The position numbers and the translations under genes are program-made. Positions 49,893 through 58,021 of a stretch of DNA of 64,000 nt are shown piece by piece. This DNA comes from JAVJUS01 sp040220455 (lineage in GTDB: Bacteria > Pseudomonadota > Alphaproteobacteria > DSM-16000 > Inquilinaceae). The notes under the pieces were generated by a model. The model made no database searches. It was not told the origin of the DNA and saw only the letters and a program-made list of their open reading frames with translations. Position 1 is the stretch's first letter; each line of letters begins with the position of its first letter. The DNA is taken from positions 1-64,000 of the forward strand of contig JAVJUS010000112.1 in the NCBI GenBank assembly GCA_040220455.1, in the 5' to 3' direction.

Positions 49893-52340
49893 CTACTCCG
49901 CCGCCTGCCTCGGCTCGCGGCCCAGTTCGCGTTCCAGCTCGACCACGGCCTGCATGGTCTTGAGCACGCTGTCGGGGGTCAGGCTCATGCTGTCGATGCC
50001 GAGCTCGACCAGGTACTTGGCGATTTCCAGATAGTCCGACGGCGCCTGGCCGCAGATGCCGGAGTGGCGGCCGTTGCGCTTGGCGCCCTCGACCGCCTGG
50101 CGCAAAAAGGCCATCACGCCCTCGTCGCGCTCGTCGAAGTCGAAGGCGACCATCTGGCTGTCCCGGTCGACGCCCAGGGTGAGCTGGGTCAGGTCGTTCG
50201 AGCCGATCGAGAAGCCGTCGAACCGCTTGGCGAATTCGTCGATCAGGATCACGTTGTTCGGGATCTCGCACATGACATAGACCTCGAGCCCGTCCCGGCC
50301 CCGCTCCAGGCCGTGCTTGGCCATGACGTCCAGCACCTTGTCGGCCTCCTCCAGACGCCGGCAGAACGGGATCATGAGCTTGAGGTTGGTCAGGCCCATC
50401 TCCTCGCGCACCCGCTTCATCGCGGCGCATTCCAGCGCGAAGCCCTCCTCGTAGGCCGGGTGGGCGTAGCGCGAGGCGCCGCGGAACCCGATCATCGGGT
50501 TCTCCTCGCGCGGCTCGAAGGCCCGGCCGCCGATCAGGGCGGCGTATTCGTTGGACTTGAAGTCCGACATGCGCACCACGACCGGGCGCGGGTAGAACCC
50601 GGCGGCGATGGTGCCCACGCCCTCGGACAGCTTCTCGACGAAGAAGCGGGCGCCGGCCTCCTTCGGATCGTCGCCGTAGAGCCGCGTCATCTCGGCGATC
50701 TTCTGGCGCTCGCCCTCGTCCTCCACCTTCTCGGGGTAGAGCAGCGCCATCGGGTGGGCCTTGATGTACTCGTTGATGATGAACTCCATGCGCGCCAGGC
50801 CGACGCCGTCTACCGGCAGGAAGCTCGTCTTGAAGGCGATCTCCGGATTGCCGAGATTGACCATGATCTCGGTCGCCGGCCGGCCGATCTTGCTGAGATC
50901 GGTCGTGATGACCTCGAACGGCACCTCGCCGTCGTAGACCCGGCCGATATCGCCCTCCGCGCAGCTCACCGTCACGACCCGGCCGCCATCGGCCAGCACC
51001 TCGGTCGCGCCCTCCGCGCCGACCACGGCGGGAATCCCCAGCTCGCGGCTGACGATGGCGGCATGGCAGGTCCGGCCGCCGCGATTGGTGACGATCGCCG
51101 CGGCCGTCTTCATCACCGGCTCCCAGTCCGGCGTGGTCGTGTCGGCGACCAGCACCTCGCCGGGCTTGAACGCGGAGAGGTGCCGGGCGTCCTTGACGAC
51201 CCGCGCCGGGCCGGTGGCGATCTTGGTGCCGACGGCGCGGCCCGCGGCCAGGGTCTTGCCGGTGCCGGTGAGCTGGTAGTCCTCGAGCTCGGTGCCCAGG
51301 CGCTGGGAGGCGACCGTCTCCGGCCGGGCCTGGACGATGTAGAGCTTGCCGTCGACCCCGTCGAGCGCCCACTCGATGTCCATCGGCATCGCGTGGCCGT
51401 GCTTGGCGGTATAGTGGTCCTCGATCTTGATGCCGTAGTCGGCGAGCGTGAGCACGCCCGCGTCGTCGATGCAGAAGCGCTGCTGCTCCTCGCGCGAGGT
51501 CGGCTTGTTGACCACCGGATGGCGGGTCGTGCCGTGGGCGTAGACCATCTTCATCTGCTTGGCGCCCAGGGTGCGGCGCAGGACGCAGCGCTTGCCCTCG
51601 CGGTAGGTCGGCTTGTGGACGTAGAACTCGTCTACGTCGACCGCGCCCTGGACCACGTTCTCGCCCAGGCCCCAGGCGCCGGTGATGAAGACGGAGTCGC
51701 GGAAGCCGCTCTCCGTGTCGATCGAGAACATGACGCCCGACGACGCCAGGTCGGAGCGCACCATCTTCATGACGCAGGCGCTCAGCGCGACCTTGAAGTG
51801 GTCGAAGCCCCGGTCGATGCGGTACGAGATCGCCCGGTCGGTGAACAGCGACGCGTTGCAGCGCGCCACGGCGTCGAGCAGCATCTCGTCGCCGGCGATG
51901 TTGAGGTAGGTGTCGTGCTGGCCGGCGAAGCTGGCGGTCGGCAGATCCTCCGCCGTCGCCGAGCTGCGCACCGCGACCGACAGGTCCTCGCCGTACTCCT
52001 CCTCGAGCGTGCGGTAGGCGGCCAGGATCTGCTCGCGCATCGGCGGGGTCAGTCCGGCGGCGTAGACGATTTCCCGGCACCGGCGGGCCACCTTGGCCAG
52101 GCGGTTGGTGTCGGTCTTGTCCAGGTCGTCGAGCAGCGAATGCAGCTCGTCCCAGGCGTTGGCGCCGGTAAGCGCATCGCGGAACGCGTCGGCGGTGACC
52201 GCGAATCCGTTGGGCAGGTTGACGCCGAGGGGAACCAGCTCCCGGTACATCTCGCCGAGCGAGGCGTTCTTGCCGCCGACCTCCGGAACATGGTCGATCG
52301 TGAGGTCTTTGAACCAACGGATGTAATCGGTGTCGGCCAT
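49893..52340 (-). CDS. ppsA: Phosphoenolpyruvate synthase
   Basis: Converts pyruvate, ATP and water to phosphoenolpyruvate, AMP and phosphate; gluconeogenic. It has 815 residues in normal domain order: the N-terminal ATP-grasp part with VGGKNASLGEMY and VRSSATAEDLP, the swivelling phosphohistidine domain with catalytic His426 in GGRTCHAAIVSRELG, and the C-terminal PEP/pyruvate barrel with the Cys-loop CGQAPSDY near 763. AGGAG precedes ATG 52340. It is divergent from an AhpD-like gene across two FNR/FixK-like sites, suggesting oxygen-linked control. Confidence 0.96.
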   Translation of the reverse strand: MADTDYIRWFKDLTIDHVPEVGGKNASLGEMYRELVPLGVNLPNGFAVTADAFRDALTGANAWDELHSLLDDLDKTDTNRLAKVARRCREIVYAAGLTPPMREQILAAYRTLEEEYGEDLSVAVRSSATAEDLPTASFAGQHDTYLNIAGDEMLLDAVARCNASLFTDRAISYRIDRGFDHFKVALSACVMKMVRSDLASSGVMFSIDTESGFRDSVFITGAWGLGENVVQGAVDVDEFYVHKPTYREGKRCVLRRTLGAKQMKMVYAHGTTRHPVVNKPTSREEQQRFCIDDAGVLTLADYGIKIEDHYTAKHGHAMPMDIEWALDGVDGKLYIVQARPETVASQRLGTELEDYQLTGTGKTLAAGRAVGTKIATGPARVVKDARHLSAFKPGEVLVADTTTPDWEPVMKTAAAIVTNRGGRTCHAAIVSRELGIPAVVGAEGATEVLADGGRVVTVSCAEGDIGRVYDGEVPFEVITTDLSKIGRPATEIMVNLGNPEIAFKTSFLPVDGVGLARMEFIINEYIKAHPMALLYPEKVEDEGERQKIAEMTRLYGDDPKEAGARFFVEKLSEGVGTIAAGFYPRPVVVRMSDFKSNEYAALIGGRAFEPREENPMIGFRGASRYAHPAYEEGFALECAAMKRVREEMGLTNLKLMIPFCRRLEEADKVLDVMAKHGLERGRDGLEVYVMCEIPNNVILIDEFAKRFDGFSIGSNDLTQLTLGVDRDSQMVAFDFDERDEGVMAFLRQAVEGAKRNGRHSGICGQAPSDYLEIAKYLVELGIDSMSLTPDSVLKTMQAVVELERELGREPRQAAE

Positions 52341-52430
52341 GGTCGGCTCCTGGCGGGCAACGTCTCGGGGGTGGCGCACGGCACGGCGCCCGGGATGCCG
52401 GAGAGTGCGACCGCGACCGCCGTCCTGCCC

Positions 52431-52444
52431 ATGATGTGGATCAA
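52431..52444. promoter_or_regulatory. FNR/FixK-like site 1
   Basis: On the minus strand TTGATCCACATCAT, one mismatch from the FNR consensus TTGAT-N4-ATCAA. It lies about 90 bases upstream of the ppsA start. Together with site 2 it forms an inverted pair. Confidence 0.55.
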
Positions 52445-52481
52445 GCCCGCGGTGTCGGCGCTCCCGGCGCCGGCATCCGGC

Positions 52482-52495
52482 TTGACCCAGGTCAT
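52482..52495. promoter_or_regulatory. FNR/FixK-like site 2
   Basis: On the plus strand TTGACCCAGGTCAT, close to the FixK/FNR pattern TTGAY-N4-RTCAA. Its flanks (GC before and GGGC after) repeat those of site 1 in opposite orientation, with centres 51 bases apart. It lies about 130 bases upstream of the AhpD-like gene. Confidence 0.5.
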
Positions 52496-52624
52496 GGGCG
52501 GCCGCGCCGCGGTGGGCACACTGGCGCGATGCAACCGTCGGCCGGCATCGGTCGTTGCTTCGGCACGCGGCCGGAGCGATCGGGATCGACGCCGGCATCC
52601 CTCGCGAGTGAAAGGCCGCCCGCC

Positions 52625-52963
52625 ATGAAGGACTACCCCGCCCTCGCCGCCGAGCTGCGCGCCGGGGCCAAGGAGCTGACCGCCGCCATCCCCGACACGA
52701 TGGCCGGCTTCCGCAGCCTGATGCACGCCGCCGGCGCCGACGGCGCGCTCGACGCGCGCACCAAGGAGCTGATCGCGCTGGCGATCGCGGTTGCCGCGCG
52801 CTGCGACGGCTGCGTCGCCTCGCACGCCCGGGCGGTCCTGGAGTCGGGCGCCGAGCGCGCGGAGGTCGCCGAGACGATCGGCGTGGCCATCCTCATGGGC
52901 GGCGGCCCGTCGATGGTCTACGGCGTGGAGGCCCTGCGCGCCTACGACCAGTTCGCCGCCTAG
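52625..52963 (+). CDS. Carboxymuconolactone decarboxylase family (AhpD-like) protein
   Basis: A 112-residue all-helical protein of the CMD/AhpD fold. The redox-type motif CDGCVASHARAVLESG gives a C-x-x-C plus His, as in AhpD-like disulfide reductases. AAAGG lies upstream of ATG 52625. Such proteins reduce peroxidase partners or act alone against peroxides. Being divergent from ppsA at FNR-like sites hints at control by oxygen. The TAG stop is the first triplet of a palindromic element. Confidence 0.88.
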   Translation: MKDYPALAAELRAGAKELTAAIPDTMAGFRSLMHAAGADGALDARTKELIALAIAVAARCDGCVASHARAVLESGAERAEVAETIGVAILMGGGPSMVYGVEALRAYDQFAA

Positions 52964-53063
52964 AGCATCCTGCGCCCGAACGGGCGCAGATAAGATGCTC
53001 TATGTTTTTGAAGATAGGGCAATTTCCGAACTGACGGTTCAGTCGGTTCGGAATTTGCCCTAG
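52961..53063. repeat. Composite palindromic element (two nested hairpins)
   Basis: First hairpin: TAGAGCATC (52961-52969) pairs with GATGCTCTA (52994-53002), enclosing GCGCCCG/CGGGCGC. Second: TAGGGCAATTTCCGAAC (from 53015) pairs imperfectly with GTTCGGAATTTGCCCTA (ending 53062). TTTTTG follows the first hairpin, so it can serve as an intrinsic terminator. The first TAG is also the stop codon of the AhpD-like gene. The layout resembles RIME-like interspersed repeats of alphaproteobacteria. Confidence 0.7.
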
Positions 53064-53153
53064 GCCGCCGCGGACTGACCGGCCCGCACGCGGCCGGGCC
53101 CGGAGTCCGGTCGCGACGACGCCCCGCATACCGGCGCAAAAGACGAGAAGACC

Positions 53154-53567
53154 ATGGACGCCATCGCAGCCGACACCGTCTGCCACATCATCGAGAAGGC
53201 GCGCGCCTACGACGCCCAAGTCGAGCCCGAGACCGACGAGGAGGAGGAGCCCGCCTCCAACCCGATCGACGACGAGGACATGGCCGTGCTGGAGGGCCAG
53301 GGCGAGGACTCCACCGAGGAGGAGCTGCACGAGATCATCGAGGGGCTCAACGTCGACGCCCGCGCCGAACTCGTCGCGCTCGCCTGGATCGGGCGCGGCG
53401 ACTTCACAGGCGAACAATGGCGCGACGCGCTGGGGGAAGCCCGCGACCGGGCCAACGATCGCACCGCGGAATACCTGCTGGGTCTGCCCATGCTGGGCGA
53501 CTACCTGGAGGAAGGGCTCGCCGCGCTCGGCTACGACTGCGCCGACGTCGCCGAGGGCCGCGCCTGA
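53154..53567 (+). CDS. DUF3775 domain-containing protein
   Basis: A 137-residue acidic protein. The family features are an N-terminal helix (DTVCHIIEKARAYDAQVEPE), an acidic linker, LHEIIEGLNVDARAELVALAWIGRGDF and the ending EYLLGLPMLGDYLEEGLAALGYDC. Proteins of this family are small, cytosolic, common in alphaproteobacteria and uncharacterised. Monocistronic by context. Confidence 0.85.
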   Translation: MDAIAADTVCHIIEKARAYDAQVEPETDEEEEPASNPIDDEDMAVLEGQGEDSTEEELHEIIEGLNVDARAELVALAWIGRGDFTGEQWRDALGEARDRANDRTAEYLLGLPMLGDYLEEGLAALGYDCADVAEGRA

Positions 53568-53652
53568 GGCGTGACGGGCGGCCGGGCGGAGACCCTTGGC
53601 AGCGAAGGTCATGGCCAACCGCGCCCGGATGCGGCATCATACGAGACGATCG

Positions 53653-53677
53653 CGCTTAACAATCAATTAACTAAGCG
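53653..53677. promoter_or_regulatory. Inverted repeat in an A/T-rich promoter patch
   Basis: CGCTTA (53653-53658) and TAAGCG (53672-53677) flank a 13-base A/T-rich core in the only A/T-rich patch upstream of the lipoprotein / two-component genes. Candidate operator for that operon. Confidence 0.4.
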
Positions 53678-53797
53678 TATCCTATCCTTAGAAGGCATAC
53701 CTACGGCGGGGCGGCAGCCGGTCCGGCATGGAAAATCCGGGCTTCTTGAATGCGTCGAGGCCGCGCCGGCGCGTCGAAACGGACGAGCGGGCGGAGC

Positions 53798-54361
53798 ATG
53801 ACGGGTTCTCGACCACGGGTTCGACGTTGCCGCCACGGCGTGGCGGCCCTTGCCGTCGGGCTCGTCGGGCTCGCCGGATGCGCCGTCGACCCCACCGAGG
53901 ACGGCGACCTGACGCTCAACACGACGACGCAGGTGGGATCGCCGCCGCCCGGGATGGTCCCGCCGCCCGTGCCCACCGACCGCCCGACGCCGCCGGCGCG
54001 CCGGGTCGCCGAGCTGCCGGTCCAGGCGGCCGAGATCGACGCCAGCGAGCTGGCGCGCTCCGGCGCCATCGCGTTCCGGGAGGACGACGGCCCGATCAAC
54101 GACTTCGACGCCATCGTCGGCTATCCGGAAGAGGAGTTGCGCCGCCTGTTCGGCGACCCCGCGATGGTCGAGGACCGTCCCCCCGCCTTCACGTGGCAGT
54201 ATGCGTCCGAGACCTGTACCCTCGATCTGTATTTCTTCATGGAAGTGAGTACCAACACGTTCCGCGTCCTGGCCTACGACCTCAAGAGCCGCATCGCCGA
54301 TGCCCCCAACCTCGACCGCCGTTGTCTCTCGGAACTCGTCCAATCCACCCCGTCAAGCTGA
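53798..54361 (+). CDS. Predicted lipoprotein upstream of the two-component system
   Basis: A 187-residue protein with a basic N-terminus (SRPRVRRCRHG), a hydrophobic stretch and the lipobox LAGC, so it is exported and lipid-anchored. The mature part has a Pro/Thr-rich linker (PPPGMVPPPVPTDRP), then a small globular domain (VGYPEEELRRLFGDP, a TWQYASETCTLDLYFFME strand pair and a final Cys). The latter resembles small outer-membrane assembly or SmpA/OmlA-like folds. It precedes the response regulator by a few bases, so it may be an envelope sensor partner. Function unproven. Confidence 0.7.
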   Translation: MTGSRPRVRRCRHGVAALAVGLVGLAGCAVDPTEDGDLTLNTTTQVGSPPPGMVPPPVPTDRPTPPARRVAELPVQAAEIDASELARSGAIAFREDDGPINDFDAIVGYPEEELRRLFGDPAMVEDRPPAFTWQYASETCTLDLYFFMEVSTNTFRVLAYDLKSRIADAPNLDRRCLSELVQSTPSS

Positions 54362-54365
54362 CGCC

Positions 54366-55151
54366 GTGGGTGCTCGGGTCGCGCTCGTCGACGACGACGC
54401 CTTCTTCCGCGAAGCCATAGGCATGAACCTCGCGGACGAGGGCTACGACGTTGTCGAGTTCGACAACGGCCACGACGCCCTGCGCTTCTTCGACGACGGC
54501 GGCTCGGTCGAGATCATGCTGCTCGACTGGCGCATGCCGGGCCTGGACGGCATTCAGGTGCTCCAGCGCCTGCGCGATCGCGGCATCGACGTGCCGGTGA
54601 TCTTCCTCACGGTGCTCAGCGACCAGATCTACGAGGAGGCGGCGCTGGCCGGCGGGGCGATCGACTTCGTGGAGAAGTCCCGCAGCCTGTCGATCCTGCT
54701 CAAGCGCATGGACCTGATCGTCGGCGGCCGCAAGGCCCCGCTTGCCGAGGCCGCGGCCGCCGCGGGCGAGCCGATGGCCGCCGGCGCCGCCGCCCAGGCC
54801 GCCAATGGCGGGCGCGATCCGGCGGATTGGCTGACCGTCGGCGAGCTCCAGCTCAACATGCGCTCCTACCGGGCCTACTGGAAGGGCGAGCAGGTCGACC
54901 TCACGGTGACCGAGTTCAAGATCGTCCACGCCATGGCCGAGCACGCGGGCGAGAACCTGTCCTACCGCGCCCTCTACGACGTGGTGCGCGGGGTGGGCTT
55001 CGTCGCCGGGTACGGCGACGTCGGCTATCGCTCGAACGTGCGCGCCTTCATCAAGCGCATCCGCCAGAAGTTCCGGGCTTCCGACGACGCCTTCGACGGC
55101 ATCGAGAACTACCCGGGCTTCGGCTATTGCTGGAAGAGGCCGGATGGCTGA
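54366..55151 (+). CDS. chvI: Response regulator, OmpR family, ChvI-like
   Basis: A 261-residue two-component regulator. The receiver domain (1-120) has the acidic pocket DDD at 9-11, phosphoacceptor Asp54 in LLDWRMPGLDG and FLTV for the Thr switch. A winged-helix DNA-binding domain follows (about 155-258) with the ChvI-like LTVTEFKIV and NVRAFIKRIRQKF. GTG 54366 is the most likely start, four bases after the upstream stop. It overlaps the kinase gene by 8 bases. ChvI homologues respond to acid and cell-envelope stress in alphaproteobacteria. Confidence 0.85.
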   Translation: MGARVALVDDDAFFREAIGMNLADEGYDVVEFDNGHDALRFFDDGGSVEIMLLDWRMPGLDGIQVLQRLRDRGIDVPVIFLTVLSDQIYEEAALAGGAIDFVEKSRSLSILLKRMDLIVGGRKAPLAEAAAAAGEPMAAGAAAQAANGGRDPADWLTVGELQLNMRSYRAYWKGEQVDLTVTEFKIVHAMAEHAGENLSYRALYDVVRGVGFVAGYGDVGYRSNVRAFIKRIRQKFRASDDAFDGIENYPGFGYCWKRPDG

Positions 55152-56892
55152 GCGCCGCCACGGCGCCACGGCCGCGCGGCCCGGCGGCGACGCTCAGGGC
55201 GGCGAGCCGGCGCGCGGAACGGATCCCGCCAAGGGCGCGACCCGGCGGGCCTGGGCCACGCGCTCCTTCGCCGTCCGGCTGGCGGTCATCATCGTGGTCT
55301 TCCTGATGGTGCCCTATCTGGTCTACCAGCAGTTCCGGGCCGCCGATCAGGAAAAGCAGAACCTCCTGCTCCAGAGCGCCCAGCTCCAGGGCGAACTCCT
55401 GGCCCGCGCGCTGGCGCCGAAGCTGGAGGCCGCGACCAACGGCGTGCCGCCGACGCTGGGCGAGGACCTGGCCCGGCTGGTCGAGGAGGATGTCCGGGTC
55501 CGCCTGTTGCTGCGCCCGGCCAAGCTCGATGCGGGGGACGGCTTCTACTACGTCGCGGCGGCCCCCAGCCGGCCGCGCTCCTTCCTGGAGGGCGAGCGCC
55601 AACAGCTCTTCGAGGCGGGGATCCTGCCCCGGCTGGCGCAGACCTGCTCGGGCAACGCGCCGCTGGCCATGCGGGTGCCCACCACGAGCGGCACGCACGA
55701 GGTCCTGACCTCGATCACGCCGATCAACACGTCCTTCGGCTGCTGGGCGATCGTGACGTCCTATACCAGCGAGGCCTATCTGGGCTCCTCCATCGGCCAG
55801 CCCTACTGGAACACGCCGGAGGTCCGCGCCGCCGGCCTGATCTACCTGATCATGGCCCTGCTGGTGACCGCGATCTTCGTCGGCATCTGGCGCAATCTGC
55901 GGACCTTCGGCCGGATCGCGCGGCAGATCGGCTACGACGAGTCCAAGGAGGCTTCCTTCTCCGCGCAGACCACCATGCCGGAGCTGCACAGCGTCGCGAC
56001 CGACTTCGACCGACTGATCGAGGCGCTGCGCGCGTCGGCCGCGATGATGCGCCGGGCGGCGGAGGACAACGCCCACGCCTTCAAGACCCCGATCGGCGTC
56101 ATCCGCCAGTCGATCGAGCCGCTCAAGCGGCTGTCGGCCGGCGAGAAGCGCGGCGAGCGGGCGATCTACATGATCGAGCAGTCGCTCGTGCGCCTCGACA
56201 ACCTGGTCTCCTGCGCCCAGCACCTGGACAAGACCGCGGCCGACCTGATCGAGCCGCCGTCCCAGCAGATCGACCTGTCGCGCCAGGTCGGCCGGCTGGT
56301 CGGCGCCTTCGCCGCCAGCGCGCCCGAGGACGGGCCCCGCTTCGACCCGAAGCTGGAGCCCAAGGTCACCGTGCGCGCCGGCGAGGACCTGCTGGAGACC
56401 GTGATCGAGAACCTGATCGACAACGCCATGCGGTTCTCGCCGAAGGGCGGGCGCATCCGCGTCTCGGTGCGACGGTCGGCGGGGCGGGCGGAGCTCGTCG
56501 TCGCCGACGAGGGGACCGGCGTCGATCCCGCCAATCTCGACCGGATCTTCGAGCGCTACTTCTCCGAACAGAGCGGCGGCCCACGCCGGGGCGAAGGCGG
56601 CCCGCAGGTCGCCGTGGCGAGCGCCAACGACGCCGTCGCCCGCCAGCGGGTCGCCGCCGGGCGCGCCGCCCTGGCCGTCGTCGCGGAGCCCGAATCGGAG
56701 ATGGAGGGCGAGGCCGACGCGCAGTCCGGGCGGGGCGCCGATGCCGCGCCGGGCCAGGCCCAGGACCAGCATTTCGGAATCGGCCTGTGGATCGTCCGGC
56801 GCAATGTCGAGGCGATCGGCGGGCGCGTCTGGGCCGAGAACCGGCCGGCCGGGGGGCTGAAGGTCACCGTCTCGCTGCCGCTGGCGCGCTGA
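55144..56892 (+). CDS. chvG: Sensor histidine kinase, ChvG-like
   Basis: Inner membrane kinase of 582 residues. Two helices (about 43-62 and 231-250) flank a periplasmic sensor region with three Cys. A HAMP linker precedes the dimer/phosphorylation helix with His311 in NAHAFKTPIGVI, an A-H-A-F-K-T-P variant also seen in ChvG. The ATPase domain has the N box ENLIDNA (422-428), G1 DEGTGVDP and G2 GIGLWIV (545-551). An unusual insertion of about 60 low-complexity residues (about 478-540) sits in the ATP lid. Paired with the response regulator by overlap. Confidence 0.88.
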   Translation: MAERRHGATAARPGGDAQGGEPARGTDPAKGATRRAWATRSFAVRLAVIIVVFLMVPYLVYQQFRAADQEKQNLLLQSAQLQGELLARALAPKLEAATNGVPPTLGEDLARLVEEDVRVRLLLRPAKLDAGDGFYYVAAAPSRPRSFLEGERQQLFEAGILPRLAQTCSGNAPLAMRVPTTSGTHEVLTSITPINTSFGCWAIVTSYTSEAYLGSSIGQPYWNTPEVRAAGLIYLIMALLVTAIFVGIWRNLRTFGRIARQIGYDESKEASFSAQTTMPELHSVATDFDRLIEALRASAAMMRRAAEDNAHAFKTPIGVIRQSIEPLKRLSAGEKRGERAIYMIEQSLVRLDNLVSCAQHLDKTAADLIEPPSQQIDLSRQVGRLVGAFAASAPEDGPRFDPKLEPKVTVRAGEDLLETVIENLIDNAMRFSPKGGRIRVSVRRSAGRAELVVADEGTGVDPANLDRIFERYFSEQSGGPRRGEGGPQVAVASANDAVARQRVAAGRAALAVVAEPESEMEGEADAQSGRGADAAPGQAQDQHFGIGLWIVRRNVEAIGGRVWAENRPAGGLKVTVSLPLAR

Positions 56893-57296
56893 CTCTCGGC
56901 GTCCGGCCATCCGAAGGTGTCGCCCGCCGGGCGCGCCGCGACGATTCCGGGAGCTCTACCTCTTTCGTATAAAAGGCGAGATATCCCGTGACCGCGACGC
57001 TGTCTCGATACGCCGGCCGAAACGGTGGGAGCCGTCGCTGTCCCGATCGGCACAGAGATTTATAAGTTATTGAAAAAGAATATTTTATTCCGATCGCGGG
57101 CGCATGACGGCTCGGCCGGCCGCCCGACCCGGTTCGAGGCCGTGACCGGCCGGTGATCGAAAGGGGCCGCCTCGGGCCCGGCTATATCACAGGTATGACA
57201 CACCGCTATCACGCCGGGCTGCCTATCTTCGAAAGTGACGACGCCGGCACGAACGGGAACACGGATCGCCGGCACCGGAGAAGGACAGGACCCGCC
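56893..57296. promoter_or_regulatory. Intergenic region with A/T-rich promoter patch
   Basis: No gene in these 404 bases. A/T-rich patches occur at 56958-56985 and more strongly at 57058-57095, likely promoters for the downstream plus-strand gene. No clear terminator follows the kinase gene. Confidence 0.35.
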
Positions 57297-57788
57297 ATGT
57301 CGTACATCGCCGCCGCCCCGATCCCTGCGACCGATCACGCCGCCCCCGCCGTGTCCCGCACCGATGTCGCACTCGGCGCCGGCCTGCCGCTGGGCGAGGA
57401 CGGGGATATCGCCCTGCCCCAGCTCGAGCGGTCGGTTCGCTTGCTCGGCCAGACCCGCGCCAGCGTCTCGGTCTTCCGTGTCACGCTCGAGGGTCCCGGC
57501 GCCCTCGGCGTCGCCGAAACGCTGGGCGACCTGCTGGGCGAGCGGGTCCTTGTGGATCGCCTCCCGGCGGGCGACCTCGTCCTCCACGCCCCCCATATCG
57601 GCCGCGCCGGCGACGCCGAGGCGCTGCGCGACGAGATCGACGCGGCGCTGCGCATGGCCCTCTTCCGCACCGGCGCCCGGCTCCACGCCCGCGCCCGGGT
57701 CGCGGAGCTCCACCGCGACGCCTCGATCCTCGGCGACGTGCTCGACGTGGTCGCCGAACTCTTCGGCCGCGAGACCCGGACGCTCTGA
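57297..57788 (+). CDS. Hypothetical protein, possibly degenerate GGDEF-like
   Basis: A 163-residue soluble protein with AGGACAGGA purines before ATG 57297. From about residue 45 the pattern of a strand (VSVFRVTLEG), a helix (ALGVAETLGDLLGE), a strand and a long helix (DEIDAALRMALFRTG) recalls part of a GGDEF-like fold. No active-site motif is present. Not assigned to a family. Ends at a strong terminator. Confidence 0.55.
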   Translation: MSYIAAAPIPATDHAAPAVSRTDVALGAGLPLGEDGDIALPQLERSVRLLGQTRASVSVFRVTLEGPGALGVAETLGDLLGERVLVDRLPAGDLVLHAPHIGRAGDAEALRDEIDAALRMALFRTGARLHARARVAELHRDASILGDVLDVVAELFGRETRTL

Positions 57789-57822
57789 GGCTCGCTTCCC
57801 TCTTCCTGTCCTGTTCGCGATG

Positions 57823-57855
57823 AACGGCCCGGCGCGCGGCGCGTCGGGCCGTTTT
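57823..57855 (+). terminator. Rho-independent terminator
   Basis: A 9-bp stem AACGGCCCG (57823-57831) / CGGGCCGTT (57845-57853), with extra GC pairing possible in the 13-base loop, runs into TTTT. Located 35 bases after the preceding gene. Confidence 0.85.
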
Positions 57856-58021
57856 CGCGTCCGGCGCTTGCCCGGGGCGGAACCTGCGGCCATCATCGCC
57901 CCCGAGGTCGCGACTCGCGGCGACGGCGGGGCGTGACCCGCGCGTACAGAGGCGGCGCTCCGGGCCGAAGCCTCGGCTCCGCCATCGCGGGAAGACCCGC
58001 CACCCGCCAGGAGAGTGTCCG

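Noticed and set aside
50064..52628. An 854-codon plus-strand frame opposite ppsA
   Set aside because: Shadow of the conserved PEP synthase; the residues lack any family signature.
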